Below are positions 10,825 to 21,260 of a stretch of DNA of 64,000 nt, piece after piece. The notes beneath the pieces were generated by a model, which was given only the letters and a program-made list of their open reading frames with translations, searched no databases and was not told the origin of the DNA. The translations under genes were made by a program, and so were the position numbers. Position 1 is the stretch's first letter, and the number at the start of each line of letters is the position of its first letter. The stretch lies in assembly GCA_022432975.1 (NCBI GenBank), contig CM039505.1:18217716-18281715 (forward strand), written 5' to 3'. Source of the stretch: Begonia masoniana. Its lineage: Eukaryota > Streptophyta > Magnoliopsida > Cucurbitales > Begoniaceae.

Positions 10825-11265
10825 TTGGAAAGAAAAAGTGTTTTTATTCTTGCCTCATTGGCAAAAGATGAAAAGGATCTTTCAAGGACTTTAAGGCATC
10901 CTAGCATCATAGAGCCAAACTTTAAGGATGAGTGGTCTAGCAAAATGTTGAGTGACATAATACCCTTATTTATTCCTCCAAATCATTTAATTACTTGGTT
11001 TTTTAGAATCGGATGGAATATAGATTATATTTTATTTTGTTTTAAATCTTTATGTTGGCATAACCTTATTGAGTATGTTATTAAGGAAAATTATGCCACC
11101 ACATTTTTATATACTTTATCTACTTGCTCCATTGTAAATGTGAAAGATGAATATAACAATATTTCTATGATGAAGTTAATATTTATGGTTAATGACAGAT
11201 CTTTAATGCCTATTATTTTGTTGAGCTTTGAAACAATGGAAATTTATTACATGATCATGACATGA
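10825..11265 (+). CDS. N1 ORF, unknown, first PPN-IGW module
   Basis: Open for 146 codons. It starts a few bases after the Gag-like frame and repeats that frame's end words (EKDLSRTLRH). It then reads PPNHLITWFFRIGWNIDYIL, followed by a Leu/Phe/Cys-rich stretch. No known domain is recognised. It occupies the place of pol. Since N1 is broken elsewhere, this may no longer be expressed. Confidence 0.45.
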   Translation: MERKSVFILASLAKDEKDLSRTLRHPSIIEPNFKDEWSSKMLSDIIPLFIPPNHLITWFFRIGWNIDYILFCFKSLCWHNLIEYVIKENYATTFLYTLSTCSIVNVKDEYNNISMMKLIFMVNDRSLMPIILLSFETMEIYYMIMT

Positions 11266-11289
11266 TATTGTATTAGTAGATCCATAGAA

Positions 11290-12009
11290 TTGATTGTATT
11301 CTTGAATGATATGAATCTAGTTCTTAAACTTAGAATTGTATGCTTCAAAACCATTTATCTTGAAAGAAGGAAAATTAAGAGTAAAATTATGAATGAATAT
11401 TATATATGCCCTTACTTAAAAGAAGAAATGAAATTTCCACATTGGTTTTGCATGTGTATAGAGTCATTGACTTTTCGGATTCTAGATTCTAATTCGTTAA
11501 CTAGGGTTACTACTTTTGAATTTAATAATTATTATGATTCTTTTCCCTACCAAGTTGAAATTATTTACAATATGTTGAAAAATAATTGTTTATCTAATAT
11601 AAGGTATGTGCCACCTAATAATCTACTTGCTCGGTTATTTAAAATTGGTTGGGTAATAGATTACTTTAATTGTCTTCTTGAAAGGATTTTTCGATATGAT
11701 GCTTATAATTCTTCCTTGTTGATTTCTTTTAAAGATTATTTGAGAGAGGATCCATTTTATGTATCACCTACTATTTTATATGACTTGTTACATCAATTCT
11801 TGAAATATTATGATAGAATATCTATGAATTTACCTCTTATTTTGAAGATAGAACGTTTGTTCTTGTGGAAGCTAACCTTGTTAAATTTTGAGCTTATTGA
11901 TAATTCCATTAGCATGTTTCTAGTTTTTCACTTAGAATTTAATATCTTAAGGAGGTTAAAATTGAATGAATTGGAAGCACCCTTCATCTTTAACATTATA
12001 CTAATGTGA
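11290..12009 (+). CDS. N1 ORF, unknown, second PPN-IGW module
   Basis: Open for 239 codons. It is Leu/Ile/Tyr/Phe-rich and contains PPNNLLARLFKIGWVIDYFN, clearly related to the module in the preceding ORF. A YVSPTILYDLLHQFLKYYD stretch follows. No catalytic motif of reverse transcriptase, integrase or protease is present. The two ORFs may be one broken protein of about 400 residues. Function unknown. Confidence 0.45.
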   Translation: MIVFLNDMNLVLKLRIVCFKTIYLERRKIKSKIMNEYYICPYLKEEMKFPHWFCMCIESLTFRILDSNSLTRVTTFEFNNYYDSFPYQVEIIYNMLKNNCLSNIRYVPPNNLLARLFKIGWVIDYFNCLLERIFRYDAYNSSLLISFKDYLREDPFYVSPTILYDLLHQFLKYYDRISMNLPLILKIERLFLWKLTLLNFELIDNSISMFLVFHLEFNILRRLKLNELEAPFIFNIILM

Positions 12010-12212
12010 GAATTGCCAAGAGAAATACTCTACCAAGCTCAACCTAACCCATGGCCAAATTTTCTTGCTAATGTAATCATCTTTTTTGAAGGCCACAATG
12101 ATGTAGTCTACCACCTAGTAATCACCTTTCTTTTTTATCCGGGAAAAGCTAAAAGAAGTATGAAAGCGCACCCTTTGGATTTGAGGACAAATCCTCAAGA
12201 AGTCAGGGAGGA
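12010..12212 (+). other. N1 3' internal region with candidate PPT
   Basis: The frame 12013-12300 is open but runs into the LTR. The stretch GGACAAATCCTCAAGAAGTCAGG, then GAGGA before TGATG, is the usual gypsy arrangement of PPT and LTR start. Confidence 0.5.
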
Positions 12213-13110
12213 TGATGTGCCCAAGGCCCCGTCACCAATCAAGGTAAGTGCATTTATTAACAAAGACAAATTTATTAATGCATTTGCTCTCATTTTGTAG
12301 GAGTTGAATATGTAAAGGCTTGGATTGGAAGCATGAAGATAAAGAAGGAATTTGTCTTCCCTAAATTCAACTCATTGTAATAGAATATTATAAGTGTTCT
12401 ATTAGTTATTTTTGTTGTTTAATTTGGCAAACAATGGCCTTATTGTAAGGAATTATTAAAGCATGCATCCTTAGGCATTAAGATTAGATGTATGTTAAGT
12501 TAGATGGTAGTTGGAAGTTGGTTGAAGCAAAGAAAATGGAGATAATCCAACTTGAGCCAAAGAATGGAGACAAGCCCAACATTTGCAACACATAATGGCC
12601 CTTTTTGCAAGCCCAACCCAACAACCAGCCCACCTTAGGTCTATAAATGCATGGTTATTGGTGCTTGTAATGGTTGTTGATGCTATAAGAATAGGCTGAG
12701 TGCTTGGAGCTTGAAGATCGGTGAACGGTAAGGCTCGGTTCGATCAGAGGAGTTCTCTCTTTTACGCTTTCAAGCCCACGGTTTCTTGAATAGCTATTGT
12801 TCCACGCTTCTTCCCTCTTATTTCAGAGTAGGATACACGAAGAAGGTGGCCATTAACCCCTTGCATTTGCTGCCATTCTTCTACGGAAGAGTGTATGCCG
12901 AAAACTTACAAAATATTGCTTATCGGACAGCATCTGGTGTTCTTCTTGTAACTTTTGATTTACTCAACATCTGGACCTGAAAATTTAAGGACATAATTGT
13001 AACTCATATTCGAAGAACCCCTTAAAATTTCGTTGAATTTGGATATCGTTTGTTTGGTGAAATTGCTATTCGTATTTGCTAGTTTTTCTGTTTTTCTATT
13101 TTTCTGTTTC
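12213..13110 (+). repeat. 3' LTR of N1
   Basis: A diverged copy of 7497-8400 with many substitutions and a few deletions, including loss of part of the GATCAAGAACCGAGAGG word. TATAAAT is kept near 12644. The 3' border is uncertain between about 13087 and 13127. Confidence 0.75.
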
Positions 13111-13119
13111 TTTGCTAAT

Positions 13120-15756
13120 CGGTTGTTTTGGGTAGAAACACGACCCCTTTGGAGGCGGAATCATGTCCGTTCTTGCCGGCTGATAAGCCATATAGCGTCA
13201 TGTTACCGTCGGGAGAGTCCTTACATTCAGAACATGTAGTAAAGGATGATATTGTGTCAGTAGGACACATGAAGTTATATGTGGAATTGATCATAATCGA
13301 CATGAAAGGGTACAGAGTTATTTTGGGGATGGATTGACTATTCAAACACTACGCCACAATTAGTTGTAGGTCTGGACTAGTGAAATTTTGACCCCCAAAT
13401 GGAGATCGGTATTCCTTTCAAGCTATTCCAAAAGCAAGGAAGATGTCGGTTATATCTTCGATGGTAGCCCAACGGTTGTTAAGAAATGGATGTATGGGTT
13501 TTCTAGCAGCATAATAGATGTACAAGGGAAGGACGAGCTAAAGCTCCAAAATATTCCTATGGTTCGAGAGTTTCCTGAAGTATTTTTGGTCGAACTGCTA
13601 GGGTTATCGCCTGATAGAGAAATTGAGTTTGTAATCGATACTTACCCTGAAGCCTCACCAGTGTCTAAGAATCCCTATCGTATGGCACCCATTGAACTGA
13701 AGGAATTTTTTACAGAAGTTGGTAGACAAGGGTTTCATGCGCCCTAGTTGTTCTCCTTAGGGTGCGTCTGTTCTTTTCGTTAAAAAGAAGGACGGGTCTC
13801 TCAGAATGTACATAGACTATAGGGAGTTGAACAAACTGACAATCAAGAATAAATACCTCTTGCCCCGAATTGACGATCTGTTTGACCAACTTCAAGGGGC
13901 CAAAGTATTTTCGAAGATTGACCTACGCTCAGGATACTACCAACTAAAGGTCAAAGCAGAAGATGTGCTAAAGATAGCGTTCAGAACCCGGTACGGGCAT
14001 TACGAATTTCTTGTGATGTCCTTTGGACTAACGAACGCACCCGCAGCTTTCATGGACTTGATGAACTGTGTGTTTCGGGAGTATTTGGACAAGTTCGTGA
14101 TTGTATTTATTGATGACATTTTGAGTTATTCTCAAACTAAGGACGAACATGCAGAACACCTGAAGATTGTTTTGGCAACCCTAAAGCAGCAACAGTTATA
14201 TGCCAAATTTTCTAAGTGCGAGTTTTAGCTTGATAGAGTCAACTTTTTGGGTCACGTCATCTCTGCAGAAGGCATTTCTGTTGATCCAATTAAAATTCAA
14301 GCGGTGAAGGATTGGCCACAACCGAGGAATGCCAGTGAATTTCGTAGTTTCCTTGGTTTGACAGGCTATTACAGAAAATTTATCAAGGGATTTTCGTTGA
14401 TATCCAAGCCTCTAACTGGTTTAACAAAGAAAGACATTAAGTACTCGTGGTCAGAAGCTTGTGAGAAGAGCTTCCAGACGCTAAAACTGAAGTTAACGAC
14501 AGCACCTTTATTGACACTCCCAGTAGAAGATGGAAAATTCAGTGTTTATTGTGACGCATCTAAGGTTGGATTGGTGTGTGTTGATGCAAGAGGGTAGGGT
14601 CGTAGCGTATGCTTCCAGGTAGCTAAAAATTTATGAGCAGAATTACCCAACTCACAATTTGGAAGTAGCCGCTGTGGTTTTTGCACTGAAGATTTGGAGG
14701 CACTATCTTTACGGACAACAGTGCGAAGTGTTTTCAAATCACAAAAGTCTGAAATATCTCTTTAATCAAAAGGAATTAAACATGAGGCAAAGGCGTTGGC
14801 TTGAGTTCGTTAAAGATTATGATTTTGAGATTAAGTATCACCCTGGTAAAGCCAATACGGTTGCCGATGCATTAAGCAGGATGTCGACGATAATGCAGCC
14901 CACGATGTTAGTTATGTCTGTACCTTTGAAGGTGGAAGTTCAAAAGTTTGAATTGGAGATAATTCCTGACTTTTCAGCCTTACTTTCGGATTTGACCATT
15001 CGGCCAACCATTTTGGATATAATCAAGGAGACCCAACATAAGGATTCAAAGGAAAAAGATGACATCATGTGGAAAATGACGGATGATTCTTCTGAGTTCA
15101 GTCTTACGGTGGATGGTATTCTGAAATTTAGAGACTGATGGTATGTCTCGAAAGATGAGGAGTTACGAAAGTTGGTTTTGGCAGAAACACACTCGTCTTC
15201 CTTCTTAGTGCATCCAGGCAATACCAAGATGTACCGAGACTTGAAGTTGCTTTATTGGTGGCCAAATCTGAAGAGGGATGTTGCCAAGTATGTAGAGTCA
15301 TGTATGGTATGCCAACAAGTTAAGGCAGAACATCAACGACCGGGAGGTACTCTTCAACCTTTACCGATTCCCGAATGGAAGTGGGAAAACATCGCCATGG
15401 ACTTAGTGGTGGGATTACCAAAGATGACTAAAGGCCATGATAGTATTTGGGTCATTGTTGACAGATTGACGAAATCAGCTCACTTCCTACCAGTAAAGAT
15501 GACCTATTCGATGGACCAGTTTGCAAACTTGTATGTCTAGGAGATCATTCGGCTACACGGGATTCCTGTATCGATTGTCTCTGATCGTGATCCCAGGTTT
15601 ACCTCAAGATTTTGGAAAAATCTACAAGGCTCGATGGGTACAAAGTTAACTTTTAGCACGGCATTCCACCCTCAGACCGATGGACAATCGAAGCGGACTA
15701 TTCAGATACTCGAGGACATGTTGAGGGTGTGCGTGCTCGAATTTCAGACATCTTGG
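13120..15756 (+). pseudogene. gypsy pol of G1: protease end, RT, RNase H, integrase start
   Basis: After N1 the protease resumes (PYSVMLPSGES, VILGMD). Reverse transcriptase follows with [54 protein letters not shown] and the active-site stretch VFIDDIL. RNase H has [21 protein letters not shown] and DALSRM. Integrase has the HHCC finger (HPGNTKMYRDLK...CMVCQQVKAEH) and core words SDRDPRF and FHPQTDG. Breaks: stop near 13744, stop 14226 (Trp in G2), a frameshift near 14575, and stops 15136 and 15538. G2 aligns along the whole length. Confidence 0.9.
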
Positions 15757-16944
15757 TGTAGGATCGTGATTGTCTAAGAAGGAGGGTGAATTAGAAATTT
15801 CTTAATATAATCTTCTAGATATGCAAGTTAGGTTTATCTTTTCTTCTCACTTCTTTTGTGATATTGTACTAGGATAGAAAACAATATTAAACAAATAAAA
15901 GTAAGAGTGAAAGAGAGAGAGATTGACACCAGTATTTTTACGTGGTTCGGCCAAAACCTGCCTACGTCCACGCTTCAAGGTTTCCCCCTTGAAGATCTTT
16001 AATTTCTCCTCAACGAGAATTCAAGATCGAACTTCAGGGGCGTCGATCTATAGCCTTACAACTCTGGATTGAACTTCACGGGCGTCAATCCACTGTTTTT
16101 AAGATTTTACAGATTTGAATAGTTGAGCATAAAAGCTACACTCTCTCAAAACAGAATCTCAAGTTTAAGAGTAGAGATGTGTAGGAAATTGCAGAGTATT
16201 ACAAAGCTTTTTGCAAAAAGTTTATGGTTCAAAGAGGATTTTGGCAAAAAGTTCTTCCTTTTATACTCTCGTCTGTAATCGGCTTCGCGTCTGTAATCTG
16301 CTTTCAAAAATATGACCGTTGTGAGTAGTCCGTACGCAGAAAAATAGCCGTTTGAATTCTGGTGTCACTATCGCTCATGGTCTTTAAAGTCTGGCATTGA
16401 GACTTTGGACGATTGAGGTTTGCTTCGGTTTGAATACTTTGGATGATGAAGTTGTGGACAAGTACTTTGGACAATGATGCTGTGGACAAGTACTTTGGAC
16501 AATGATGCTGTGGACAAGTACTTTGGACGATAACGTTTCTCTTTTAAACTGTGGATGACAACGTCTTTCTTTTAAGCGTGGACGACAACGTCTTTCCTTT
16601 GAGCGTGGACGACTGCGTCTTTCCTTTGATCGTGGACGACTGATTTTCACACTTTAACTTTGGACAACTGATTTCGTCTTGACTGTGGACGATTGATTTC
16701 CACCGACTATTAACACTTAGCCAAAATTCATCAGAAAACATAATACCCTTTTCAAAGGGCATTTCCAGATAAATGCAATAAACATAATAAATCAATTATT
16801 CAGTTCGTAAATTTCATATTACTCATGCTCATCAGTTTATATATTTTTATCAAACTTAATTAATAGTTTACTCGTTTCATATTAATCATAATCATCAAAA
16901 ACATAATCATCAAAAATAGTTACTTAAACGCATTTTAGCTAACA
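15757..16944 (-). mobile_element. Solo LTR of a copia element in G1 integrase
   Basis: 1188 bp. It reads TGTAGGATCGTGATTGTC on the + strand and ends ...TTAGCTAACA, so in the sense direction (minus) it is TGTTAGC...CCTACA like the C1 and C3 LTRs. CTTGG at 15752-15756 and 16945-16949 is a perfect 5-bp target duplication. The integrase frame resumes at TWSRYLSL right after it. The only sequence present is one LTR, so the internal part was lost by LTR-LTR recombination. Confidence 0.92.
16450..16700 (-). repeat. Short tandem repeats in the solo copia LTR
   Basis: A 28-bp unit containing GTGGACAAGTACTTTGGACA repeats about three times at 16453-16530, followed by a looser array of units like GTGGACGACAACGTCTTTCC up to about 16700. 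This is the same place in the LTR (U3) where C1 has its CATCGGCAGATG array. Confidence 0.75.
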
Positions 16945-17675
16945 CTTGGAGCCGATACTTATCATTAGTAGAGTTTTTCTATAACAATAGTTACCAATCG
17001 ACCATTGGTATGGCCCCGTATGAGGCACTTTACGGCAGAAGGTGTAGATCACCCTTGTACTGGGACGAGGTCGGTGAAGCCAAGCTTGTAGGTCCTGAGT
17101 TACTACAGCAAATGTCTGAGAAGATTGCTATTATTAGACAAAGGATGGAAACCGCTCAAAGTCGGCAAAAGAGCTACGCATACAGAAGAAGAAGGGATTT
17201 GGAGTTCTCTATCGGAGACGAAGTTTTTCTAAAGATCTCACCGTTCAAAGGAATTATGCGGTTTGGAAAGAAAGGACAGCTTAATCTGCGGTTCGTCAGA
17301 CCTTTTCCTATTTTGGCAAGGATTTGAGGTACGGTTTACAGGTTGCAGCTACCTTCATCTATGGACGGGGTCCAAAATGTTTTCCACATATCATTGTTGA
17401 GGAAGTGCATACGTGATCCGACACATGTGGTTGAGCCTGTGAACGTCGTGATCTAACCAACCTTAACATATGAGGAGAAGTCGGTGCGGATTTTGGAGTC
17501 TACAGTTAAGGTTCTACGCAACAAAGAGATCCCACTAGTAAAAGTATTATGAAAGAATCACGACATCGAGGAAGCCACTTGGGAGCGACAACAGGACATG
17601 ATAGACAAGTATTCGGAATTGTTCAGGTATGCGAATTTTGAGGACAAAATTTTAAATAAGGAAGGTAGGATGTAA
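16945..17675 (+). pseudogene. gypsy integrase C-terminus and chromodomain, G1
   Basis: It reads MAPYEALYGRRCRSPLYWDE, then the GPF/Y-like region (MRFGKKGQLNLRFVRPFPIL), then the chromodomain-type tail VRILESTVKVLRNKEIPLVK and EEATWERQQDMIDKYSELF. Chromodomains of this group direct integration towards heterochromatin. Stops or shifts occur near 17327, 17453 and 17549. The frame ends in TAA two bases into the 3' LTR, as is common in Tekay elements. Confidence 0.85.
17655..17670 (+). promoter_or_regulatory. Polypurine tract of G1
   Basis: AATAAGGAAGGTAGGA directly precedes the LTR start TGTAACACCC. Confidence 0.7.
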
Positions 17676-20164
17676 CACCCGGATTTTTGGGTTATCTAGA
17701 CCTCTGGTTTTTCACTGTATAGTGTTTTATTTCGTAAATTAGTAATTTAGGTTCGTTTTGCGAATAGAAAGTTTTATTGGAACCACAAGGATTTATGGAA
17801 ATTTTTGTGGGTTAAGATTTATTTTGGAGAAAATCAAATCATAGGTTAATTGATGGAATTAAGTAAAGGATTATTGGGAAGGGCAATAAGGTAATTTTGT
17901 AGGTCAAATTAATTAAAACCTAAAAACCCTCAAATTTCCTCTCATTTTTCTCACGGTCTCTCTCTCCTGGCGGCACCTCTCCTTCTCTCTCATGATTTCT
18001 TCTCCTTCAATCAATCTCCTATGCATCTCTTCCCCAAGCCACGATTATTTTCTCCATTCTCTTCAACATTCAAGGCCTTAGGTAAGCTTTAAATGTTTTG
18101 TTACGATAGTTTCGATTTTTGGGGGTTACACTTCGTTAGAGTTTTTGGATTTAGGATTGAGATTTATTAGGTTTGAGTTGGAAAACGATGGTGTTGCGTT
18201 TTAATGCTCGTTGATGATATATTTATTGCTATTGAGGTAGTTTGGATGAATTATTAGTTGAGTTATAGAATTTTGGTGGTCGGGAGGAGTAAATATTATT
18301 AATGATAGGTTAGTTTTGTTTATGCACACCAAGTGTTCGATAAAATGCCTGAATGAGTTGAGTTGGATTTCTAGGAAATTTCCTTAGTTAGGACTTTGCT
18401 GGTTTTGAGTTTAGAATATTTAGGATTGATTTTTAACATTAGAATATGAAATATTCTAGGTGAAGAGAGCATAAAGTGAAGGCACGACGTTGCTAAAGGA
18501 GCCCAGGTAAGTGAGTGTGTTAGGATGTCGGCCGTTAGGGCCCTACATCACGAGGGTACTAGGAGTTTGGTATTTATGATTGTTTGATGAATATGGCTAT
18601 TCAGAATTATGATATGATGAATGTTGAATGTTTGTTTCTTATTGTATAGTGTTCTTACGTTCCTATGTGCATTCACGTTCATGCATCATGGTCTTCTCTA
18701 AAAGCACACGAAAATGTTTTATGCATATGATTTGAGTTAATATGATAAGACTATGAAATGTATGTAAATGGTTAGACGTGGGACGGGGTTAATTAGCCAT
18801 GATTATTCTTGACATTATGTGTACGGTTCGCGGATCCTCCCGTTGATGGGGGCTGGACTGGCTGGAAGACTCGCGGATCCTCCCACTGGTGGGGGCTGGG
18901 TGACACTGTACGATCAATTCGCGAATCCTACTACTGTGTGGGCCGGACTGATCGTTACGGTTATTGTCCGAGAGGACCACGTTCACGATACCCTTGCCAC
19001 TTCCTCGTGCTCCCTTAACCCAAGACAAGTGGTACATTAAATGAGAATTACGAACATGATTTTTACGATACATGCATACATGATCACTTCACATATATGT
19101 TTACATTCCTTACTAAGCATTGGGCTTATAGTATAAACCTTTTGATGTAGGTGACGAATTTGAAGGTGAGGACCTCAAACCTAACGATGAAGTCTAAGTC
19201 GAGTTGTTGGAAGGTGCTCATAGCGGGGTTTTGTGGCTGGGCGGCGATTTGACCCGAGGGTGGTACTCCTAGCAAGTTTTGGTAAAAGTTTATGTTATGG
19301 AAAATAGGTAGAAAAAGATTTTCATAGGATTTTCATGTGATGACAAATACTAGGATAAGTTGACGGTTTTCTTTTTATGATTTTAAGATAAATTTATGAC
19401 TAAGGGATTTTTACCCGTTTTGTCTTCCGCTACGGTCTAAATGTTTTGTTCTTATACGATTATCAACGATGGATGGTTTAGAGATTTAAAGTTTCTCGTT
19501 TGAATGGTTAAATTTGAGTTTTGGTTAAAGGATTTAGGAGAAGTTGTGAATTATATTTTGTTGCATGTTCAAGTGGCTAGGAAGAGAGTTTTTGCAAGTT
19601 CCAGAGGAGAAGCCGATCGATCGGCCAGAGGGGCGATCGATCGGCTTAGTTTGTTTGGCGGAGTGCTGTGGACAGAGAGGTTACCGATCGAACGGCAAAA
19701 GGGGCGATCGATCGGCAACATATGCCTTGAAAATTTCGAGTCCAGAGTAGAAGCCGATCGATCGGCTGTTGTGGTGATCGATCGGCTGTGAAATTTTGGT
19801 GGGGCGATCGATCGGTCAAGGGTGAGCGATCGATCGACTGTGTTATTTTGGTGGGGGCGATCGATCGGTCAGAGGGTGAGCGATCGATCGGCTACTCTAT
19901 TTTTACCGTTCTGCCCCTTCTATTTCCCTTTAAAACCGAGTATATCCTTTACCTTATTTCTTCTTCAATTCCTATCATTGTTTTAAATGATTTTATTAGT
20001 TTTCCAATAAGTTTTAAACATGATTCTTAATAGTTTTGGCAAAGTTACTTCCAAGCAGTTGTCTTATGATATTCCTCGTTATGTTTTAAAAAAAATACTA
20101 GTCAAGTATAAGGACACGAACACAATTATGTAAGTCGCGGCCCGTTGGGTTTCGGGTCGTGACA
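17671..20164 (+). repeat. 3' LTR of G1
   Basis: 2494 bp from TGTAACACCC to CGTGACA. Within it are the block TTAGGGCCCTACATCACGAGGGTACTAGGAG (18535-18572), shared with the solo LTR at 55345-59015, three degenerate units of a ...CGCGGATCCTCCCACTGGTGGGGGC word (18830-18950), and a palindrome cluster near the end. The possible target duplication after it is TATAG (20165-20169); its partner is upstream of the window. Confidence 0.9.
19610..19895 (+). repeat. Cluster of CGATCGATCGG palindromes in G1 LTR
   Basis: About ten copies of a GCGATCGATCGG or CCGATCGATCGG word at uneven spacing of about 20-50 bp. The 12-base form CCGATCGATCGG is a perfect palindrome. The 5' LTR keeps a subset at 5832-5925 with two decayed copies. 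Confidence 0.9.
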
Positions 20165-20218
20165 TATAGCTTCTTCATTATGTACAGATCCTTGCAGCTT
20201 ACAAGATCTTTGTGCTTA

Positions 20219-20599
20219 TCACGTGGTAGAATAATGTGAAATATCACATGGTGGATAACCCAACCCTTCACATTTAAATATTTGTCCTTTGGTTTGTAAG
20301 ATCCAGCAAATCAATACGCCTCCCCCATTTTGGATAAATTCGGCATCCCATGAAGCATGATAACACTCTTCGCTAAGCTCTCCCATGTCAAAATCGATAA
20401 ACTCATTAACAATGCTCGGAGTTAACTTGATTTCTTTACCAAACACGCGAGAAATCACCGTAAGAGGTTGCGTGGTAAATTCTATATTGGCATAGAATAT
20501 CCTCATTATCCTCTCAGAACTATGGCTACACAGTTCACAAATTCCAAGCAAACAAATACGCCTAAACATTTCCTTCACTCTCATTGAATCAAAAGTCAC
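20219..20599 (-). pseudogene. Plant-transposon-domain protein fragment related to copia ORF3
   Basis: 126 codons without an ATG start. It contains ICLLGICELCSHSSERIMRI then FYANIEFTT, and GKEIKLTPSIVNEFI. These align with the copia ORF3 words LGLLGLFDVES, IRMFYANL, and NKHIEITPQYINALL in the same order and spacing. The homologous frame seems to continue upstream with shifts. It is known to me as the putative plant transposon protein family; the function is not established. Confidence 0.6.
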
Positions 20600-21065
20600 C
20601 CATATTACTCTCCTATAGTATAATAGACCGAAGCGACAAATTTGCTAGATACCTAAGTCGACTCTTGGTACATACGAAATTTCTCTCCTGGACTTGTGCT
20701 AGAGTTGATTGTGCTCCAAGTCGTTATGTCGGAGGACCACTTTGTGAGGGAACACTTTTCAAATAACCACCCTTTCGTTTTATAGGGAGATTGATCTTTG
20801 GAGCCAATTGAGCGAAATTGACGGAGAGTGGCCGTTAGGGTTCGCGAAATAGGGAAATTGCCGAGGAGAGCCTTTTGGTTTGTAAAATCGCAAAATCGGA
20901 GGAGGAGAGGGTTAGGTTTTGCAAAAATTGGGATTTATAAGAGTTGGGGCGAGCGAAATCTACAGCAGAGAGGTGGGTGATCGCGAAATCGTCAAGAGGT
21001 CAAGAGGATTTAAGGTTTTTTTGTGGAAACGAGAAGAAATAAACTCTTGTTCTTATTTATAGCCG

Positions 21066-21250
21066 CGCAGAAGGGGAGCCTGTTCTCGAGACCGGGCTCC
21101 CGTTCTCGACATTTTTAAAAAAGGGTTGTCAGGAACGGGAGCTCGTCATCGAGAAAGGGCTCCCGTTGTCGAGAACATATTTTTTTGAATTAAATAATAG
21201 AACGGTAGCTCATTCTCGAGAACGGTAGCTCATTCTTGAGAACGGGCTCT
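21066..21250. repeat. GTTCTCGAGAAC-type palindromic repeats
   Basis: Units such as CCTGTTCTCGAGACCGGGCTC, CCGTTCTCGAC, ATTCTCGAGAACGGTAGCTC repeat about seven times. The core TTCTCGAGAA is a palindrome. Confidence 0.75.
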
Positions 21251-21260
21251 CGTTAAGGTT

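Larger units (their letters stand above)
7497..13110 (+). mobile_element. N1, non-autonomous gag-bearing LTR element
   Basis: Two long direct repeats, 7497 to about 8400 and 12213 to about 13087, both start TGATGTGCCCAAGGCCCCGT. The internal part encodes a gypsy-like Gag (9506-10804) and two further ORFs (10825-12009), but no protease, reverse transcriptase or integrase. The purine-rich stretch CAAGAAGTCAGGGAGGA directly before the 3' repeat is a plausible PPT. It sits inside the G1 protease. I could not fix the exact 3' end or a target duplication, so the right border is approximate. If it moves at all it needs enzymes from another element. Confidence 0.75.
5796..20164 (+). mobile_element. 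Tekay-like Ty3/gypsy chromovirus G1, nested and defective
   Basis: Order on the + strand: end of the 5' LTR, PBS, gag with CCHC knuckle, protease, reverse transcriptase, RNase H, integrase, chromodomain, PPT and a 2494-bp 3' LTR. It is interrupted by C3 in the 5' LTR, by N1 in the protease and by a solo copia LTR in the integrase. The reading frame resumes after each. The chromodomain after the integrase and the long TGTAACACCC LTR point to the Tekay/Del group. Several stops (6568, 14226, 15136, 15538) lie at positions where G2 or the family has Trp, Gln or Arg, as expected from C-to-T decay. Confidence 0.9.
20165..21260 (-). other. Fragment of another transposon unit with TATA box
   Basis: On the minus strand: GTTCTCGAGAAC-type repeats (21066-21250), a TATA box CTATAAATAAGA (21051-21062), a C/T-rich leader and then the protein fragment at 20219-20599. 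This looks like the promoter and first exon of a mobile element cut off by the G1 insertion on the left. I cannot assign it to a class. Confidence 0.45.

Noticed and set aside
18789..19073. Frames of 69-94 codons in the G1 3' LTR
   Set aside because: They lie on degenerate LTR repeats, with no similarity to coding sequence.
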